A stretch of 7,246 nucleotides of DNA. Origin: Clostridium sp. UBA6640 (GTDB lineage Bacteria > Bacillota > Clostridia > Clostridiales > Clostridiaceae). The position numbers and the translations under genes are program-made. The notes under the pieces were generated by a model, which was given only the letters and a program-made list of their open reading frames with translations, ran no database searches and was not told where the DNA came from. Location: contig NZ_DKLM01000001.1 in assembly GCF_002455975.1 (NCBI RefSeq), forward strand, positions 58,195 to 65,440. The letters are read 5' to 3'. Shown one piece after another: positions 1 through 5,768 of the stretch (position 1 is its first letter; each line of letters starts with the position of its first letter).

Positions 1-154
1 AAAATAGATATATAATTAGTATTATTTTATGTTATAACCCATATAATATCAAACATGTAAAAAAATATAATAAAAGGCCGTTTATATGAATAAAAATATA
101 AATAGCAAAGAAACAGAAATAAATCATTTACTTGTATTTAGCTTTTAGTAAGGA

Positions 155-164
155 TAAGTACTTA
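155..164. promoter_or_regulatory. 10-bp perfect palindrome upstream of the ABC exporter
   Basis: TAAGTACTTA is a perfect 10-bp palindrome about 70 nt before the likely start codon of the exporter ATPase. It could be an operator half-site pair, but short palindromes are common in DNA this AT-rich. I found no convincing promoter in 1-234; the best -10-like hexamer is TATAGT at 187-192, with no good -35 partner. Role uncertain. Confidence 0.15.
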
Positions 165-200
165 ACTCTAAAATTAAAATTAAGGTTATAGTAAGATGAG

Positions 201-224
201 GGGAGGCTCACTTATTTTTGTGAG
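201..224 (+). promoter_or_regulatory. Shine-Dalgarno sequence and small hairpin before the ATPase start
   Basis: A strong GGGAGG at 201-206 is too far from the preferred ATG at 235. Between them CTCAC (207-211) and GTGAG (220-224) can pair around an 8-nt loop, which would shorten the effective distance. A weaker GAGAAG at 222-227 is well placed for 235 but overlaps the 3' arm. The arrangement may influence which start is used. The pairing is seen; the role is inferred. Confidence 0.3.
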
Positions 225-234
225 AAGAAAAAAT

Positions 235-1125
235 ATGAAAGAAATTGTAATTAATATTGAGAATCTTAAAAAAAGTTATGGAGATTATATTGCTGTAAAT
301 GATATAAGTTTTGAAATAAAATCTGGGGAGATATTTGGATTATTAGGTCCTAATGGGGCAGGAAAAACAAGTATATTAGAATGTATTGAAGGTATTAGAA
401 CTCCAGATGGTGGGAAAATAGATGTTGGTGGATATAATCCACAAGTTGATAGCAAAAAAATGCATGAAATCCTTGGAGTTCAATTACAATCATCAGGTTT
501 ACCACTAACAATGACAGTGAAAGAAGCAATAGATATGTTTTCTAATTATCATAAAGTTAGTCCTAACCATGAGATTATATCTAAAATGGGACTAAAAAAT
601 AAATTAAATAAGAAATATAGAGAGCTTTCAGGTGGAGAAAAAAGAAGATTAATATTAGCATTAGCAATAATGCATAAGCCTAAAATCCTTATTCTAGATG
701 AGCCTACTGCTGCTTTAGATGTACAATCAAGGGTTGATTTACATGAAGTGATGAAGACATTACGAGACAATGGAACTGCTATATTACTTGCAACACATGA
801 TATGGCTGAAGCAGAAAAACTTTGTAATAGGATTGCTGTTATATTAAAAGGGAAAATCATAAAAATTGGCACACCAAACGAAATTACATCATCAGGGTCT
901 ACTATATCTAAAATATCAGTTAGAACTGTTAATGATTCTTTAAAAGAAACAGATGCAGAATTTAAAGATGACTATTATATCTATAGCTCTAAAGATCTTG
1001 GTGAAAAAGTTAATGAAATAATTAATACTATAAATAGCAAAGGTGATTCGCTTGTTGATTTAAGGATAGAACGACAATCATTAGAAGAGAAATTTATTGA
1101 ATTAACTTCAGAAGGGAGAAATTGA
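235..1125 (+). CDS. ABC-2 type exporter, ATP-binding subunit
   Basis: This is the ATPase of a two-component ABC exporter (CcmA/DrrA-like multidrug or peptide type), acting at the cytoplasmic face of the membrane with the permease that follows. From the ATG at 235 the protein has 296 residues. Walker A GPNGAGKTS lies at 38-46, the Q-loop in GVQLQSSGL near 81-89, the signature LSGGE at 131-135, Walker B ILILDEP at 151-157 with catalytic Glu156, the D-loop AALD at 159-162 and the switch His188 in ATHD. All catalytic elements are intact. The C-terminal 80 or so residues are a variable extension ending in EEKFIELTSEGRN, typical of this subfamily. An in-frame ATG at 196 would add 13 residues (MRGGSLIFVRRKN) unlike the family, and an in-frame GTG lies at 220. 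I prefer 235 because MKEIVINIENLKKSYG is the usual family start. Substrate unknown; drug or antimicrobial-peptide export is an inference. Confidence 0.93.
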   Translation: MKEIVINIENLKKSYGDYIAVNDISFEIKSGEIFGLLGPNGAGKTSILECIEGIRTPDGGKIDVGGYNPQVDSKKMHEILGVQLQSSGLPLTMTVKEAIDMFSNYHKVSPNHEIISKMGLKNKLNKKYRELSGGEKRRLILALAIMHKPKILILDEPTAALDVQSRVDLHEVMKTLRDNGTAILLATHDMAEAEKLCNRIAVILKGKIIKIGTPNEITSSGSTISKISVRTVNDSLKETDAEFKDDYYIYSSKDLGEKVNEIINTINSKGDSLVDLRIERQSLEEKFIELTSEGRN

Positions 1126-1127
1126 TT

Positions 1128-1931
1128 ATGAAGGCATTTATAAATCATCTATTTTTTAATTTAAAATCGGGAATAAGGGATAGATCATTATTACTTATGA
1201 ATTATCTTTTTCCTATAGCCTTTTATTTATTGATTGGTGGAATAATGCCCAAATTGAATCCAAGTTATGGTGAAAATCTCATACCTTCTATGATGATATT
1301 TGTCATTATAGTTAGTACATTACTAGGAATGCCGAATGATATTGTTATATCTCGTAATGACGGAATTTTTAGAAGTTATAAAATCAATGGAGTTCCTAAG
1401 TTATCAATTATTTCTATACCAACAATATCTACAGCTATTCACTCAATTATTGTAACTATATTTATTGTTATAACAGCACCTATATTATTTAATGTAGAGA
1501 TTAATTTTAATCCATTAAGTATAATAGTTATATTTATATGTATGTATGTTGCTTGTTCTGGATTAGCTCTTATAATAGGAACTGTAGCTGATAATACATC
1601 ATTGGCAGTGCTTCTAGCACAATTAATATTTTTACCATCCATGCTTATTGGTGGCTTAATGCTTCCGTCAAGCAATTTACCAAGTTCCTTAGCAAAAGCA
1701 GGGAGATTACTGCCTACATCATATGCTATGGATTTATTTGAAGCCTTAAATGAAACAGGAAATGCAGCATTTGGAAGTGGAATATCAATTGTGGTTTTAT
1801 TATTATCAGGCTTAATAAGTTATGTACTAGCTATCTATTTATATAGAAGTGATTCAAATTATAGATCTAAAAAATTGTTTTTAGGCCTATTTAGTATGAT
1901 GCCATTTTTAGTAGGAATGCTAGTCTTATAA
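1128..1931 (+). CDS. ABC-2 type exporter, permease subunit
   Basis: This integral membrane partner of the upstream ATPase has 267 residues from the ATG at 1128. Hydrophobic segments appear around MNYLFPIAFYLLIGGIMP, LIPSMMIFVIIVSTLLG, ISTAIHSIIVTIFIVITAPILF, LSIIVIFICMYVACSGLAL, LAVLLAQLIFLPSMLIGGLMLP, ISIVVLLLSGLISYVLAIYLY and a short C-terminal LFLGLFSMMPFLVGMLVL. This is about six to seven helices, as expected for the ABC-2 membrane family. The stretch PSMLIGGLMLPSSNLPSS followed by LLPTSYAMDLF is the usual conserved late region of that family. A TTG at 1122 overlaps the ATPase stop codon, but AAGGGAG at 1112-1118 is spaced 9 nt from the ATG at 1128 and only 3 nt from the TTG, so 1128 is preferred. 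The 2-nt gap after the ATPase stop indicates one operon. Substrate unknown. Confidence 0.92.
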   Translation: MKAFINHLFFNLKSGIRDRSLLLMNYLFPIAFYLLIGGIMPKLNPSYGENLIPSMMIFVIIVSTLLGMPNDIVISRNDGIFRSYKINGVPKLSIISIPTISTAIHSIIVTIFIVITAPILFNVEINFNPLSIIVIFICMYVACSGLALIIGTVADNTSLAVLLAQLIFLPSMLIGGLMLPSSNLPSSLAKAGRLLPTSYAMDLFEALNETGNAAFGSGISIVVLLLSGLISYVLAIYLYRSDSNYRSKKLFLGLFSMMPFLVGMLVL

Positions 1932-2063
1932 TAATCTGAGATATTTAATGTTTATACAAAATTATTAAATACTAGGATATAAGGCATCTTATAAATACAA
2001 GATATAAAGCTTTTATAATATGCTAAAAGACTTAGAATAAAACTAAGTTCAATATATAGTAAG

Positions 2064-2080
2064 CATTATTAGAAATAATG
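2064..2080 (+). other. Small perfect hairpin in the exporter 3' region
   Basis: CATTATT (2064-2070) and AATAATG (2074-2080) form a 7-bp stem with an AGA loop, 27 nt before the strong terminator. It could be part of the exporter's 3' untranslated RNA or of a separate small RNA. Nothing else in 1932-2063 looks like a gene. Confidence 0.3.
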
Positions 2081-2106
2081 GAGAAGGGTGTTCACTTGCT
2101 TCAACT

Positions 2107-2150
2107 AAAAAACCCCAGGCAATACAGAAATCTGTTGTCTGGGGTTTTTT
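2107..2150. terminator. Strong intrinsic terminator, probably bidirectional
   Basis: A6 at 2107-2112 runs into CCCCAGGCA, which pairs with TGTCTGGGG (one G-U pair). An inner ACAGA/TCTGT stem follows after a two-base AT bulge, and the structure ends with T6 at 2145-2150. The A-run on one side and T-run on the other let it work in both directions. It probably ends + strand transcription from the exporter and could stop minus-strand readthrough from the convergent spoVA operon, which has no other GC-rich terminator with a good U-tract. Confidence 0.85.
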
Positions 2151-2240
2151 AGTCTGTATAAATTTAGGGAAAGACTTTATATTTATAATCGCATTGCAAT
2201 ATGCTTTTTTATTCTATATGAAATTATAAAAAGTTAAATC

Positions 2241-2249
2241 TGTGGATAA
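2241..2249 (-). promoter_or_regulatory. DnaA-box match TTATCCACA
   Basis: TGTGGATAA on the + strand is an exact match, read on the minus strand, to the DnaA-box consensus TTATCCACA. A one-mismatch copy, ATATCCACA, lies in the opposite orientation at 2593-2601 on the far side of the palindrome nest. There is no cluster of boxes and no dnaA/dnaN neighbourhood, so I do not call an origin. It may be chance or part of the repeat. Confidence 0.25.
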
Positions 2250-2273
2250 CTTTAAACAATACACAAGCTTAAA

Positions 2274-2299
2274 TAATGCACAACCTTAGATAATGCACA
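2274..2299 (+). repeat. TAATGCACA direct repeat
   Basis: TAATGCACA occurs at 2274-2282 and again at 2291-2299, 17 bp apart. The second copy abuts the left arm of the large inverted repeat. Its core TGCACAA is a variant of the TTCACAA heptamer that builds that arm. Confidence 0.55.
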
Positions 2300-2330
2300 G
2301 TTCACAATTCACAATTCACAATTAAGGAGG

Positions 2331-2358
2331 AAATTATTTGTAGAAAAATAATTTTTTT
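2331..2358 (+). other. AT-only hairpin with T-tract inside the repeat nest
   Basis: AAATTATTT (2331-2339) pairs with AAATAATTT (2346-2354) around GTAGAA and is followed by more T. It directly follows an AAGGAGG-like sequence at 2324-2330 whose only nearby codons are TTG TAG, so no peptide is made. It is probably a structural part of the element. Confidence 0.4.
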
Positions 2359-2373
2359 GAATAATTTTTTTTT

Positions 2374-2400
2374 ACTAGCAATTTTATATTGCTAGTTTTT
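2374..2400 (+). terminator. Terminator-like hairpin within the repeat nest
   Basis: ACTAGCAAT (2374-2382) and ATTGCTAGT (2388-2396) form a perfect 9-bp stem with a 5-nt loop, followed by Ts to 2400. No gene ends nearby on the + strand, so it is either a back-up terminator for the exporter transcript or an internal part of the repeat. Confidence 0.45.
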
Positions 2401-2402
2401 TA

Positions 2403-2496
2403 TTGTAGGGGCGAGCATTGTTCGCCAGTTTTTTGGCAATATCTTATAGTTTAATATTAATCAATAATATATGGCGAACACTGTTCGCCGCTACAA
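2403..2496. mobile_element. 94-bp MITE-like element with 25-bp terminal inverted repeats
   Basis: The left end 2403-2427 begins TTGTAGGGGCGAGCATTG, and the right end 2472-2496 is its inverted copy with three mismatches over 25 bp. Each end also carries its own short palindrome built on GGCGAACA/TGTTCGCC. The ends are much more GC-rich than their surroundings, which points to an origin elsewhere. The 44-bp core has no coding capacity. I see no clear target-site duplication. Elements with TTGTAGGGGCGAAC-type ends are widespread bacterial MITEs as I recall, without a database check. Confidence 0.65.
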
Positions 2497-2506
2497 AATC
2501 AATTTT

Positions 2507-2534
2507 AAATTTCTCAGTGATAACTGAGAAATTT
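2507..2534. repeat. Perfect 12-bp hairpin
   Basis: AAATTTCTCAGT (2507-2518) and ACTGAGAAATTT (2523-2534) pair perfectly around GATA. It lies between the MITE-like element and the right arm of the large inverted repeat. On the minus strand it is followed by a T-containing but interrupted stretch, so it could weakly terminate the spoVA transcript. Confidence 0.55.
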
Positions 2535-2577
2535 CCATAATTGTGAATTATGCATTGTGAACTGTGAATTAAGTTAA

Positions 2578-2594
2578 GTTCGCCGCTACAAAAT
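2578..2594 (+). repeat. Partial third copy of the MITE end
   Basis: The 17-bp sequence GTTCGCCGCTACAAAAT is identical to 2483-2499, which spans the right end of the MITE-like element and its flank. It stands alone, with no matching left end, and looks like a truncated copy or a rearrangement scar. Heptamers TTGTGCA and TTGTGAA follow at 2603-2616. Confidence 0.65.
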
Positions 2595-2619
2595 ATCCAC
2601 AATTGTGCATTGTGAATAT

Positions 2620-2973
2620 TTAACCTTTTGGTTTAAATATTATGGCAGAAAGAAACCCAAAGACTATTGCTGAAGAAACTCCTGAACTTACTGTTTTTAA
2701 AACACCAGTAAATATTCCTATAAAACCAGCTTTTTCAGCTTCAGCTAAGGCAGCTGTTACAAGGGTATTTCCGAAGCTACTTATAGGCACAAATGCTCCT
2801 GCACCTGCGAACTTTATCAAAGGATCATATAGGCCAAATCCACCTAAAATTGCACCGATTACAACTAGTGTGCAAGTTGTATGTGCAGGAGTAACCTTTA
2901 AAGTGTCCATTATAAGTTGCCCAATAACACAAATTAAACCACCTATTATAAATGCAAAAATAAATTTTTCCAT
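2620..2973 (-). CDS. spoVAE: Stage V sporulation protein AE (SpoVAE/SpoVAEb type)
   Basis: This is a small polytopic protein of the SpoVA channel in the spore inner membrane, which moves Ca-DPA into the developing spore and out at germination. The product has 117 residues from ATG 2973. The first helix is FIFAFIIGGLICVIGQLIMD, followed by a second (TLVVIGAILGGFGLYD), the conserved GLYDPLIKFAGAGAFVPISSFGN signature, and C-terminal hydrophobic segments ending FGFLSAIIFKPKG. That tail and the length fit SpoVAEb. The signature is visibly paralogous to GVYDHLSQWAGCGTAVPITGFAN in SpoVAC of the same operon. An in-frame GTG at 2985 would add four residues, but its GAAGG ribosome site is only about 1 nt away; from the ATG it is about 13 nt, so neither spacing is ideal. 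It is the last gene of the operon. A weak hairpin around 2617-2640 overlaps its stop codon. Confidence 0.95.
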   Translation of the reverse strand: MEKFIFAFIIGGLICVIGQLIMDTLKVTPAHTTCTLVVIGAILGGFGLYDPLIKFAGAGAFVPISSFGNTLVTAALAEAEKAGFIGIFTGVLKTVSSGVSSAIVFGFLSAIIFKPKG

Positions 2974-2995
2974 AACGTAATTCACACCTTCTTTT

Positions 2996-3997
2996 TTACA
3001 TTTCTATAGAAACAGCATGGGCAATGCTAGGTATGCTTTCTTTTTGTTGATATGATATAGGAGACATTAAGGCGCCTGTTGCAACAATTAATATCTTCTT
3101 TAATTCTCCTTTTCGCATACGGTTAAGTAAATGTCCATAAGTTACAACAGCAGAACAGCCACAGCCACTTCCACCAGAAAAGCTTGGTTGATCTTTTTTA
3201 TATATTAAAAGTCCGCAATCTGTAAATATATGTTCTGGCATATTTATGTCATGTTTTTCTAATAAAGCATTAGCAAGTTCATGACCAACTTTTCCTAAAT
3301 CACCAGTAGCAATAAGATCATAATGAGAAGCATCAATATTTAAATCTCTAAAATGAGCTTCAATGGTATCTACAGCTGCCGGTGCCATAGCAGCTCCAAG
3401 GTTATTGGTATCGGAAACTCCCATATCTATGACCCTTCCTATGGTAGCAGAAGTTATTTTAGGTCCATCTCCATTTTGTCCAAGGACTACAGCTCCAGCT
3501 CCAGTTACTGTCCACTGAGCAGTAGGTGGTCTTTGTACACCATAATCTGTAGGATATCTAAATTGTTTTTCAGCAGCTGCATTATGACTGCTTGCAGCTG
3601 CTATAACATATTTAGCTGCTTTACTTTCTATTAATTGAGCTGCTAATGATAAACCTTCCATGGAGCTAGAGCAAGCACCAAAGACTCCGAGATAAGGTAT
3701 CCCTAAAGTTCTTGCAGTAAAGCTACTAGAAATGATTTGATCCATTAAGTCTCCACTTAAAAAAAAGTTGATATTTTCCTTCTGTATCTTTGATTTTTCT
3801 ATTGCTCTTTCGCAAGCATGCTCAAGTAGAGCCCTTTCTGCTTTTTCATAGCTATCCTGTCCAAGCCATAAATCTTCATAAATTATATCAAAGTCATCAG
3901 CTAGAGCACCATTACCTTCAAAAGGACCACCAACAGCTGCAGAAGCTAATATTGTAGGTTTAGAATTGAAAATCCAAGATTGATGTCCTTTAAGCAT
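2996..3997 (-). CDS. spoVAD: Stage V sporulation protein AD (SpoVAD), DPA-binding, thiolase-like
   Basis: SpoVAD is the soluble, membrane-associated subunit of the SpoVA complex. It binds dipicolinic acid directly and is required for its uptake into the forespore. The product has 333 residues, near the usual length of about 338, and has the two-lobed thiolase/ketoacyl-synthase-like fold. Visible landmarks are GVFGACSSSMEG around 105-115 with Cys109 in the nucleophile position, ASSHNAA near 135-141, QRPPTAQWTVTGAGAVVLG at 155-173, TGDLGKVGHE at 231-240 and GGSGCGCSA at 275-283. The start codon abuts the spoVAC stop codon (TAA then ATG) with AGGGG 8 nt upstream, so translation is probably coupled. 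No truncation or frameshift is seen. Confidence 0.97.
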   Translation of the reverse strand: MLKGHQSWIFNSKPTILASAAVGGPFEGNGALADDFDIIYEDLWLGQDSYEKAERALLEHACERAIEKSKIQKENINFFLSGDLMDQIISSSFTARTLGIPYLGVFGACSSSMEGLSLAAQLIESKAAKYVIAAASSHNAAAEKQFRYPTDYGVQRPPTAQWTVTGAGAVVLGQNGDGPKITSATIGRVIDMGVSDTNNLGAAMAPAAVDTIEAHFRDLNIDASHYDLIATGDLGKVGHELANALLEKHDINMPEHIFTDCGLLIYKKDQPSFSGGSGCGCSAVVTYGHLLNRMRKGELKKILIVATGALMSPISYQQKESIPSIAHAVSIEM

Positions 3998-4477
3998 TTA
4001 CATCGCCCCTAACCATTTTATTGTCATTTTTATTGTAGCAACTACAAAAGCAGAAAAAACTCCATAAACAATAATCGCTCCTGCAAGCCTGAACATATTT
4101 CCAGCTACACCAAGTACAAATCCTTCACTCTTATGTTCAATTGAAGCAGAAGTTATAGAGTTGGCAAAGCCTGTAATAGGAACGGCAGTTCCACATCCAG
4201 CCCATTGACTAAGATGATCATAAACTCCAAGGCCAGTAAATAAAGATGCAAAAAAGATTAAAACTATGTAAGTAGGAGCCATTGAGGTCTTATCAGTAAA
4301 ATGAAAGTAGTGGATAAATACCCACTGTAATCCTTGACCAATTGTACATATTGCACCACCTACAAGAAAGGCTCTGATACAATTAGTTGAAATAGATCTT
4401 TTAGGTTCTATACGCTTCACTAATTCATCATATTGCTGCTGAGTTGGAGTCATTTTTTTCTTTTTCATATTTGACAT
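3998..4477 (-). CDS. spoVAC: Stage V sporulation protein AC (SpoVAC), spore membrane channel subunit
   Basis: SpoVAC is an integral inner-membrane protein of the SpoVA complex; the B. subtilis protein is described as a mechanosensitive channel for DPA release. The product has 159 residues. A charged N-terminal tail (MSNMKKKKMTPTQQQYDELV) leads into hydrophobic segments at about 34-58, 69-86 and 119-150. The family signature GVYDHLSQWAGCGTAVPITGFAN lies at 84-106, followed by SITSASIEHKSEG. The start has AAGGTGA at a normal distance, and that site overlaps the stop codon of the upstream DUF421+DUF1657 gene, which supports one transcript. Length and motifs are typical of the family. Confidence 0.96.
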   Translation of the reverse strand: MSNMKKKKMTPTQQQYDELVKRIEPKRSISTNCIRAFLVGGAICTIGQGLQWVFIHYFHFTDKTSMAPTYIVLIFFASLFTGLGVYDHLSQWAGCGTAVPITGFANSITSASIEHKSEGFVLGVAGNMFRLAGAIIVYGVFSAFVVATIKMTIKWLGAM

Positions 4478-4489
4478 TTATTTCACCTT

Positions 4490-5350
4490 CTAACGTAATA
4501 AATAGGGTTCTAATTTTTTTATGATTTTTTCTAATTTTTCAGCATTTTGTGAGTACATAGCCTTTGCATCTTTATTGTCACAGTCTAAAGAAAATGACAT
4601 GAGATCAGCTTGACTTTTTTGAATGCTAGCATATAACATTTCCTTAATCTGTGTTTTAGGAACTTGTATCATATCATCGAAAAGATCTACATATAAGTCT
4701 CCAGAAGAATCCACTTGACCAAGAAAAACATTTTCAAGGGAAACCCCTTTGATTTCTAGCTGGGTTGCAAGCCAATCTCGATTTAATCCAGCATTAGTAA
4801 GACCTTCATCTAATATATTTCCGTCTAAAATAACAGGCTGTGGTTCAGCTTTAGGTCCCATTTGTTTTCCAAAATCGTATGGAGTAACAGGTTTTTTATC
4901 AGCTTTTAAGCTAACATTTATATCTCCAGTTGACTCCATTACAGCAAATTCAACGTCAGCTAAGTTAAATGCATTTTTTGAACGCATCTCTTGCAGAAAT
5001 TCTTGACCTGTCATTCTCTCTTTAGATAAGTTATCTTCCATAATTTTGCCGTTTTTAACTAGGACTCTTTCCTTACCATGTATTAAGTTGTAAATTGACT
5101 TGCTTCTCATGGAAGCATAATCTAAGATAATAGGCATCAGTGCCCAAATAGCCAGTGTAATTAGTCCAAAGTAAATATTATCAACGATATTTAAAGAAAT
5201 TAAAGTAATTATAAGAGCAATGACAGCATAAGAAATAAAGTCAAAGGGGGTAGCCCTAGATAAGGTCTTTTTTTTCATATATTTTGCTATAACTAATGCT
5301 AAAAAAAATAAAACTATTGAATTAAATAATATTATTAACCAAGAATTCAT
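4490..5350 (-). CDS. DUF421 (YetF-like) + DUF1657 membrane protein, '2Duf' architecture
   Basis: The product has 286 residues in three parts. Part 1 has three membrane segments, about 5-22, 38-55 and 60-77. Part 2 is the YetF-type soluble region, about 80-228, with two matching half-repeats: NGKIMEDNL then VMESTGDINVSL, and DGNILDEGL then GQVDSSGDLYVDL. Part 3, about 232-284, is a DUF1657 module containing LMSFSLDCDNKDAKAMY, clearly related to the two free DUF1657 proteins of this locus. In Bacillus strains with the mobile spoVA2mob operon, a protein of this architecture (2Duf) is linked to higher spore wet-heat resistance, through the inner membrane. A similar role here is inference. The ATG at 5350 is preferred over the GTG at 5362 because GAGG lies 6 nt before it and the start MNSWLIILF enters the first helix directly. 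The gene follows the first DUF1657 gene by 11 nt and precedes spoVAC by 12 nt. Confidence 0.9.
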   Translation of the reverse strand: MNSWLIILFNSIVLFFLALVIAKYMKKKTLSRATPFDFISYAVIALIITLISLNIVDNIYFGLITLAIWALMPIILDYASMRSKSIYNLIHGKERVLVKNGKIMEDNLSKERMTGQEFLQEMRSKNAFNLADVEFAVMESTGDINVSLKADKKPVTPYDFGKQMGPKAEPQPVILDGNILDEGLTNAGLNRDWLATQLEIKGVSLENVFLGQVDSSGDLYVDLFDDMIQVPKTQIKEMLYASIQKSQADLMSFSLDCDNKDAKAMYSQNAEKLEKIIKKLEPYLLR

Positions 5351-5361
5351 ATGCCACCTCA

Positions 5362-5568
5362 CTAGTTGCCTTTGTATTGGGGTTCTTCAAACTCCATAGT
5401 TCCTATTCTTTTTTCTAAATCAGTGTTAATTTTTCTTATTTCTTCAGAGGTCTGATCATAAATAGCTCTAGATTTTTTATTGCGTTCTTGTAATGAATAC
5501 ATTCTTAAAGTGGCCTCGGCTCCCTTTAGTGTAGCCAATGTTTGTTTTACCTTTGAAATCGCAGTCAT
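5362..5568 (-). CDS. Small DUF1657 protein, first gene of the spoVA operon
   Basis: This soluble helical protein of 68 residues has no signal peptide and no membrane segment. It matches the DUF1657 pattern: N-terminal helix (ISKVKQTLATLKGAEATLRMYSL), a turn with polar residues, a second helix (KKSRAIYDQTSEEIRKINTDLEKRI) and the tail EEPQYKGN, nearly the same as EEPQYNE in the divergent paralog. Biochemical function is unknown. Its position ahead of the DUF421+DUF1657 gene and spoVACDE suggests expression in the forespore and a spore inner-membrane role, perhaps interacting with the paralogous module fused to the DUF421 protein. AAGGAGA lies 7-8 nt before the ATG. Compared with its paralogs it is the most divergent: YSLQERNKKSRAIY replaces FSLDTDNQEAKQMF. 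Confidence 0.9.
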   Translation of the reverse strand: MTAISKVKQTLATLKGAEATLRMYSLQERNKKSRAIYDQTSEEIRKINTDLEKRIGTMEFEEPQYKGN

Positions 5569-5644
5569 ATAAAAGTCTCCTTTATATTTATTAAATTACT
5601 TTCTAACCTACTTTAACCAATAAACTTAATTTTAATTCATTTCT

Positions 5645-5651
5645 TAATATG
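5645..5651 (-). promoter_or_regulatory. Candidate sigma-G/F -10 element for the spoVA operon
   Basis: Read on the minus strand, 5651 to 5645 is CATATTA, matching the forespore sigma consensus CATNNTA about 75 nt before the first operon start. No clear GNATR -35 lies 17-18 nt upstream, so support is weak. SpoVA operons are sigma-G controlled in B. subtilis, which is why I looked here. Confidence 0.25.
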
Positions 5652-5708
5652 AATATTTTTTTAGTTATTAAAGACAGCTGCTAAAGTTTAATAAATATAG
5701 AGCAGATT

Positions 5709-5745
5709 TAAAAGGAATATATTTCATTATGGATAAAAGGAATAT
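5709..5745 (+). repeat. 12-bp direct repeat in the divergent promoter region
   Basis: TAAAAGGAATAT occurs exactly at 5709-5720 and 5734-5745 (25-bp period). Each copy is followed by ATTATG (5726-5731 and 5754-5759). The second copy overlaps the proposed -35 of the divergent DUF1657 gene. It could be paired binding sites for a sporulation regulator or a small tandem duplication. Confidence 0.5.
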
Positions 5746-5768
5746 TTAAATTGATTATGAACAAAATA
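5740..5768 (+). promoter_or_regulatory. Candidate sigma-G promoter of the divergent DUF1657 gene
   Basis: GAATA at 5740-5744 fits the forespore -35 pattern GNATR. After exactly 17 nt, CAAAATA at 5762-5768 matches CATNNTA except at position 3. A start site near 5775 would leave a short leader with AAGGAGG at 5791-5797. This would place the gene in the same forespore regulon as the spoVA operon. It is a by-eye match only. Confidence 0.4.

Larger units (their letters stand above)
2296..2566. repeat. Large inverted repeat (32-bp arms) enclosing a MITE-like element
   Basis: The left arm 2296-2327 and right arm 2535-2566 are inverted copies of 32 bp with three mismatches. The left arm contains three exact tandem heptamers TTCACAA (2301-2321). 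The right arm and its 3' extension are heptamer-phased in the other orientation (TTGTGAA, TTATGCA, TTGTGAA, CTGTGAA from 2541 to 2568). Between the arms lie three hairpins and a second, better-defined inverted-repeat element. No reading frame for a transposase is present, so this would be a non-autonomous or composite element. I recall similar TTCACAATT-rich repeats as common in Clostridium intergenic DNA, but could not verify that here. Confidence 0.7.

Noticed and set aside
86..148. 20-codon frame MNKNINSKETEINHLLVFSF upstream of the exporter
   Set aside because: Short, AT-driven composition and no clear ribosome site; probably chance, though it could be a decayed regulator start.
549..872. 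107-aa minus-strand frame inside the exporter ATPase gene
   Set aside because: It lies antisense to a region with intact Walker and signature motifs and has no ribosome site or recognisable domain.
1439..1675. 78-aa minus-strand frame inside the permease gene
   Set aside because: Antisense shadow of a clear membrane protein; no family features.
2078..2152. 24-codon frame running through the strong terminator
   Set aside because: Its ATG is the end of a hairpin with no upstream ribosome site, and most codons are dictated by the terminator stem. A six-codon GTG frame at 2088-2108 behind GGAGAAGGG is similarly too short to support a leader peptide, with no gene downstream to attenuate.
2296..2327. 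CRISPR-like tandem repeat
   Set aside because: The units are 7 bp, contiguous and without spacers; no cas genes are present.
2241..2601. Replication origin
   Set aside because: Only one exact and one imperfect DnaA-box match, no cluster, and no replication genes in the window.
2642..2980. 112-aa + strand frame opposite spoVAE
   Set aside because: The minus strand encodes a complete SpoVAE with the family signature; this frame is its shadow.
3353..3634. 93-aa + strand frame opposite spoVAD
   Set aside because: Ser/Tyr/Cys-rich translation typical of antisense frames; spoVAD is intact on the other strand.
4749..5006. 85-aa + strand frame opposite the DUF421+DUF1657 gene
   Set aside because: Antisense shadow without a ribosome site or domain.
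5709..5745. sigma-G promoter using the first GAATA at 5715-5719
   Set aside because: No CATNNTA-like element lies 17-18 nt downstream; only the second copy has a plausible partner.
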